Assembly: GCA_011763485.2 (NCBI GenBank)
Contig: JAANSK020277046.1
Coordinates: forward strand, 1 to 32,027
Source of the DNA: Isoetes engelmannii
Taxonomy: Eukaryota; Streptophyta; Lycopodiopsida; Isoetales; Isoetaceae
Direction: 5' to 3'
DNA length: 32,027 nt
The position numbers were made by a program, and so were the translations under genes. The notes under the pieces were generated by a model. The model was not told where the DNA came from. It saw only the letters and a list, made by a program, of their open reading frames with translations, and made no database searches. Below are positions 30,079 through 32,027 of this stretch, piece after piece (the stretch's first letter is position 1; every line of letters starts with the position of its first letter).

Positions 30079-30670
30079 TGTGACGACCATATGTATACTT
30101 GTACTATATGAACATTATACTCGTATCTACAAAAGATGATCGTCACACGGATGCAAAAAGGTAGTTGCATGAGGCAGGGCTTAAACTCGCAACCTTCTAG
30201 TTGCAAGCCACATACCTTAGGCAAGTACACCACCTACTCTCATTGATGGTATTCTCTTGCATCTTCCACATATGCGCGGTAGCTTCCAAGAAGTTCTAGA
30301 ACATTTTGGAACCTATGTGCATGTACAATGTGTCCGTACTACCGGGAGGAAAAACCCTAATAGTAGACTGTCAAATGTCGTGTCCAATGAGAGAAACTCT
30401 GACAACCGAGATGACAAGCCCATGTATTTGTGCTTTAGGTTTTCCCATGTTTTCCTTTGTGCATTAAGGTTTTCCCTTGCACGATTTTGGGACCTCATTT
30501 TGCCTTTGTAAATATTATTACCTTCTCCACTTTTGTTTCTTCATTTTTGTTCTTCCTTTCCCATCTTCCCCTTCATTTTCTTGCCTGGTCTTGAGCTTGG
30601 GCAGCCTTGTACTGCTCGGTGGTCACAGATCCACTGCTTCAAGGTGATGCCAAGAACCCATAACTTAACA
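30079..30670 (+). mobile_element. probable LTR (TGT...ACA, about 592 bp)
   Basis: Starts TGTGACGACC after the polypurine tract. A matching end is TTAACA at 30665-30670, one base before a primer-site-like sequence. No ORF with a domain is inside. It includes a telo-box (AAACCCTAA, 30352-30360), pyrimidine-rich and T-rich stretches (about 30525-30585), and a tRNA-like segment near its start. The boundaries are inferred from the flanking signals, since no second copy exists in the window to compare. Confidence 0.45.
30138..30240 (-). mobile_element. possible tRNA-derived SINE within the LTR
   Basis: On the minus strand a box B-like AGTTTAAGCC (30187-30178) follows, at tRNA-like spacing, GTACTTGCCTAAGG (about 30229-30215) as a rough box A. 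Between them GCTTGCAACTAGAAGGTTGC resembles an anticodon arm. Box B differs from GTTCRANNC at one base. GATCGTCACA (30138-30147) is also an inverted, nearly exact copy of the LTR start TGTGACGACC, so the segment 30079-30147 has its own short inverted ends. No tRNA fold closes fully. Confidence 0.35.
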
Positions 30671-30671
30671 C

Positions 30672-30689
30672 TGGCACCGTTAGCCGGGG
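30672..30689 (+). other. primer-binding-site-like sequence (tRNA-Asp type)
   Basis: TGGCACCGTTAGCCGGGG resembles the primer site TGGCGCCGTTGCCGGGG that is complementary to the tRNA-Asp 3' end and used by several plant retroelements, with one substitution and one inserted base. It starts two bases after an LTR-like ACA end. Confidence 0.4.
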
Positions 30690-31374
30690 TATCAAGCTCC
30701 AAATCAGTTTTCTCTTCTTCTTTTTTCTTATTTCTTAAAATATCTTGGCTGATTTCTAGAAGTTCTCTCGCTGTCCTTCAAGATCCTGATTGATCTTTCT
30801 CATATTTAGTCAAATTTAGTCATATTAAGTCATCTTTTTCGTCATGAAGCCCACCAAGTTCGGGAGGAGGAAAGAAAATTTTTCACCTCAAAACTGCTGG
30901 TGGTTCTTTGTGTTTAGTCTTCTTAACCCTGCTCTTTAATGTTCAGACTTCCAGATGCAGCAGCAGAGACTCAGTTTCGTCAAGGATAATTTGAGAATAT
31001 GATTCTTTTTTTCTACTTTCCATTCTTCCATTTGGAACCTTTCTGCCATTCTTCAAGCTCGTTTTCTTTTGTTCACCTTTCATTGATCCAATCTTTTTCA
31101 CAAAATTCGCCTATTCTCTTTCCAATCCTGCACATCAAAGAAAATATAAACCTCTTTTATACATTTATGTGCCATGGTAGCTTCTGTTTTGTTTTTTTAC
31201 AGAGGGCCACCTATGGCCAACCCCCTTTCTCGCCCTGCAACTATTAAAAAAAAAAAAAAGAGAGAGAGAGCATTTCATAAGAGTTGGATCATTCCATGAG
31301 TTCTCTTTCAAATTTCTTTTTTGATTTTTGAAGAAGGGCCAGCACTGTGGCTAGCTCTCCAGCGTCAAGCAATG
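30690..31374 (+). other. pyrimidine-rich upstream region of the Aux/IAA gene
   Basis: T- and C-rich DNA with TAGTCAAATTTAGTCATATTAAGTCATC-type repeated words at about 30806-30834. There is no retroelement gag, and an A-run/(GA)n microsatellite lies at about 31246-31270. It probably includes the distal promoter of the Aux/IAA gene. I saw no canonical auxin response element (TGTCTC or TGTCGG) within it on quick reading. Confidence 0.35.
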
Positions 31375-31382
31375 TATAAATA
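31375..31382 (+). promoter_or_regulatory. TATA box of the Aux/IAA gene
   Basis: TATAAATA in the context AATGTATAAATAAGGGC, 162 bases upstream of the ATG. A start site at about 31405-31412 is expected, giving a leader of roughly 130 nt if unspliced. Confidence 0.6.
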
Positions 31383-31423
31383 AGGGCACCTTATGCTTCA
31401 AAGGCGAGCAGAGCCTTATCCTG

Positions 31424-31453
31424 ATGAAAATGCATCAAAGAAGACTCATGTGA
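31424..31453 (+). promoter_or_regulatory. upstream ORF in the Aux/IAA leader
   Basis: A nine-codon ORF (MKMHQRRLM, then TGA) follows the predicted start site and precedes the main ATG by 83 bases. If present in the mRNA it could reduce or condition translation. Whether it is retained depends on the true start site and on a possible leader intron (GTAAGAAC near 31487). Confidence 0.4.
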
Positions 31454-31536
31454 TATCACGCTTCAAGAAGAGGTCAGATCTGCAGAAGTAAGAACATAAT
31501 GGTTTAGCCGGTCCTAGGGGAGCTCCAGCGAGAGTT

Positions 31537-31886
31537 ATGGTCGCCATGATGGATAATGTATCAGATGAAAAATCTTGTATTGAAGCCAAACATAGCAGGG
31601 GGAGCGGCAGCACGCTTAAGGCTCGCGCCTATATTGGCTTATCAGAAGCTACATCTCTCGCCGGAGTTGATAGCTGGGATATGGAGCAGAAAAACGTAAG
31701 TCTGGATTTCAACCTTGGAGAGACAGAGCTCTGCCTTGGTCTTGGAAAGAAGGTTTCAGGCTCTAAGGAATTGATTAAGGAGTCTGGCTCTGAAAAGAGG
31801 GAGCCAAAGGAAGCTGCAAACATGGATAAAGCTTCAAAAACTAAGTCTGCTACCAAGATGAAGACGGCGCCGGAGAAGGAAAAGGG
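31537..31886 (+). CDS. Aux/IAA transcriptional repressor, first coding exon (partial)
   Basis: Aux/IAA proteins are short-lived nuclear repressors that bind ARF transcription factors and are degraded with TIR1/AFB when auxin is present. The exon encodes about 116 residues. YIGLSEATSL (32-41) resembles the conserved N-terminal segment of the IAA8/9/27 clade. SLDFNLGETELCLGLG (55-70) is domain I with an LxLxL EAR repression motif, where Cys takes the place of the usual Arg or Ser in TELxLGL. A Lys-rich segment follows (KASKTKSATKMK). A donor AAGGG|GTAAAAG at 31886/31887 leaves phase 2. Domain II (degron) and the PB1 domain must lie in exons beyond the right edge. ATG 31546 or 31549 could be the real start, since GCCATGATGG has the better context. 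Confidence 0.8.
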
Positions 31887-32027
31887 GTAAAAGCACGCTA
31901 TGGTGTATCAAAATGGCTGTCCCCTCGGTCCCCCTGAAATGTGGTCCCGCATCCGCCACTTTTGTGGTCTGAAACTATAATTATTGCACGGCCCAACAAG
32001 ATCTTAATTGATTGCCTTATTTAAAGA

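Noticed and set aside
30352-30360. Telo-box AAACCCTAA as a promoter element of a host gene
   Set aside because: A single short motif inside a probable LTR more than 1 kb from the Aux/IAA ATG; easily found by chance.
1-32027. CRISPR arrays, bacterial operons or a prokaryotic defence system
   Set aside because: Introns, plant-specific families and retroelements show the DNA is from a plant nucleus; no regularly spaced direct-repeat array is present.

Overview
This window is nuclear DNA of a land plant. It holds one complete multi-exon housekeeping gene (the largest subunit of RNA polymerase III factor TFIIIC), the first coding exon of an Aux/IAA auxin-response gene, remnants of two other plant gene families (an LRB/POB1-type BTB protein and an FCP1-type HAD protein), and many decayed transposable elements. 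The DNA is AT-rich, and intergenic space is mostly repeats. The chromodomain Ty3/gypsy remnant and the YVDD-type LINE with a C-terminal CCHC knuckle do not look like the usual angiosperm elements. My guess is a lycophyte, fern or other non-flowering plant, but this is inference and the sequence does not settle it.

Layout. 1-5.9 kb: gene-poor DNA with microsatellites, a tRNA-like SINE remnant and a short endonuclease (EEP-fold) fragment. 5.98-8.5 kb, plus strand: the 5' half of an L1-type LINE (frameshifted ORF1 with DUF4283-like and RGG parts, then the first codons of ORF2), cut off abruptly near 8.52 kb. 8.49-10.8 kb, minus strand: coding-looking ORFs of unknown function, ending in a SUMO-interacting-like motif and abutting a primer-binding-like site and an LTR-like block (10.78-11.3 kb). 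11.4-12.15 kb: short degenerate repeats. 12.2-14.4 kb, minus: a 5'-truncated non-L1-looking LINE carrying several exact short tandem duplications. 14.5-15.5 kb, minus: an LRB-type BTB pseudogene. 16.66-23.82 kb, minus: the TFIIIC gene, whose 15 exons join without a phase error into 1862 codons. 24.26-25.06 kb: two adjacent related foldback elements upstream of that gene. 26.7-28.1 kb, plus: an FCP1/HAD-type pseudogene flanked by palindromes. 29.1-30.7 kb, plus: a chromovirus integrase/chromodomain remnant, polypurine tract and probable LTR followed by a primer-binding-like site. 31.37-31.89 kb, plus: TATA box, short upstream ORF and first coding exon of an Aux/IAA gene that continues beyond the window.

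The two probably functional host genes (TFIIIC subunit and Aux/IAA) share no pathway or transcription unit. The rest is best read as transposons and gene relics accumulated between them. All homology calls come from recognising motifs by eye. No database search was run.
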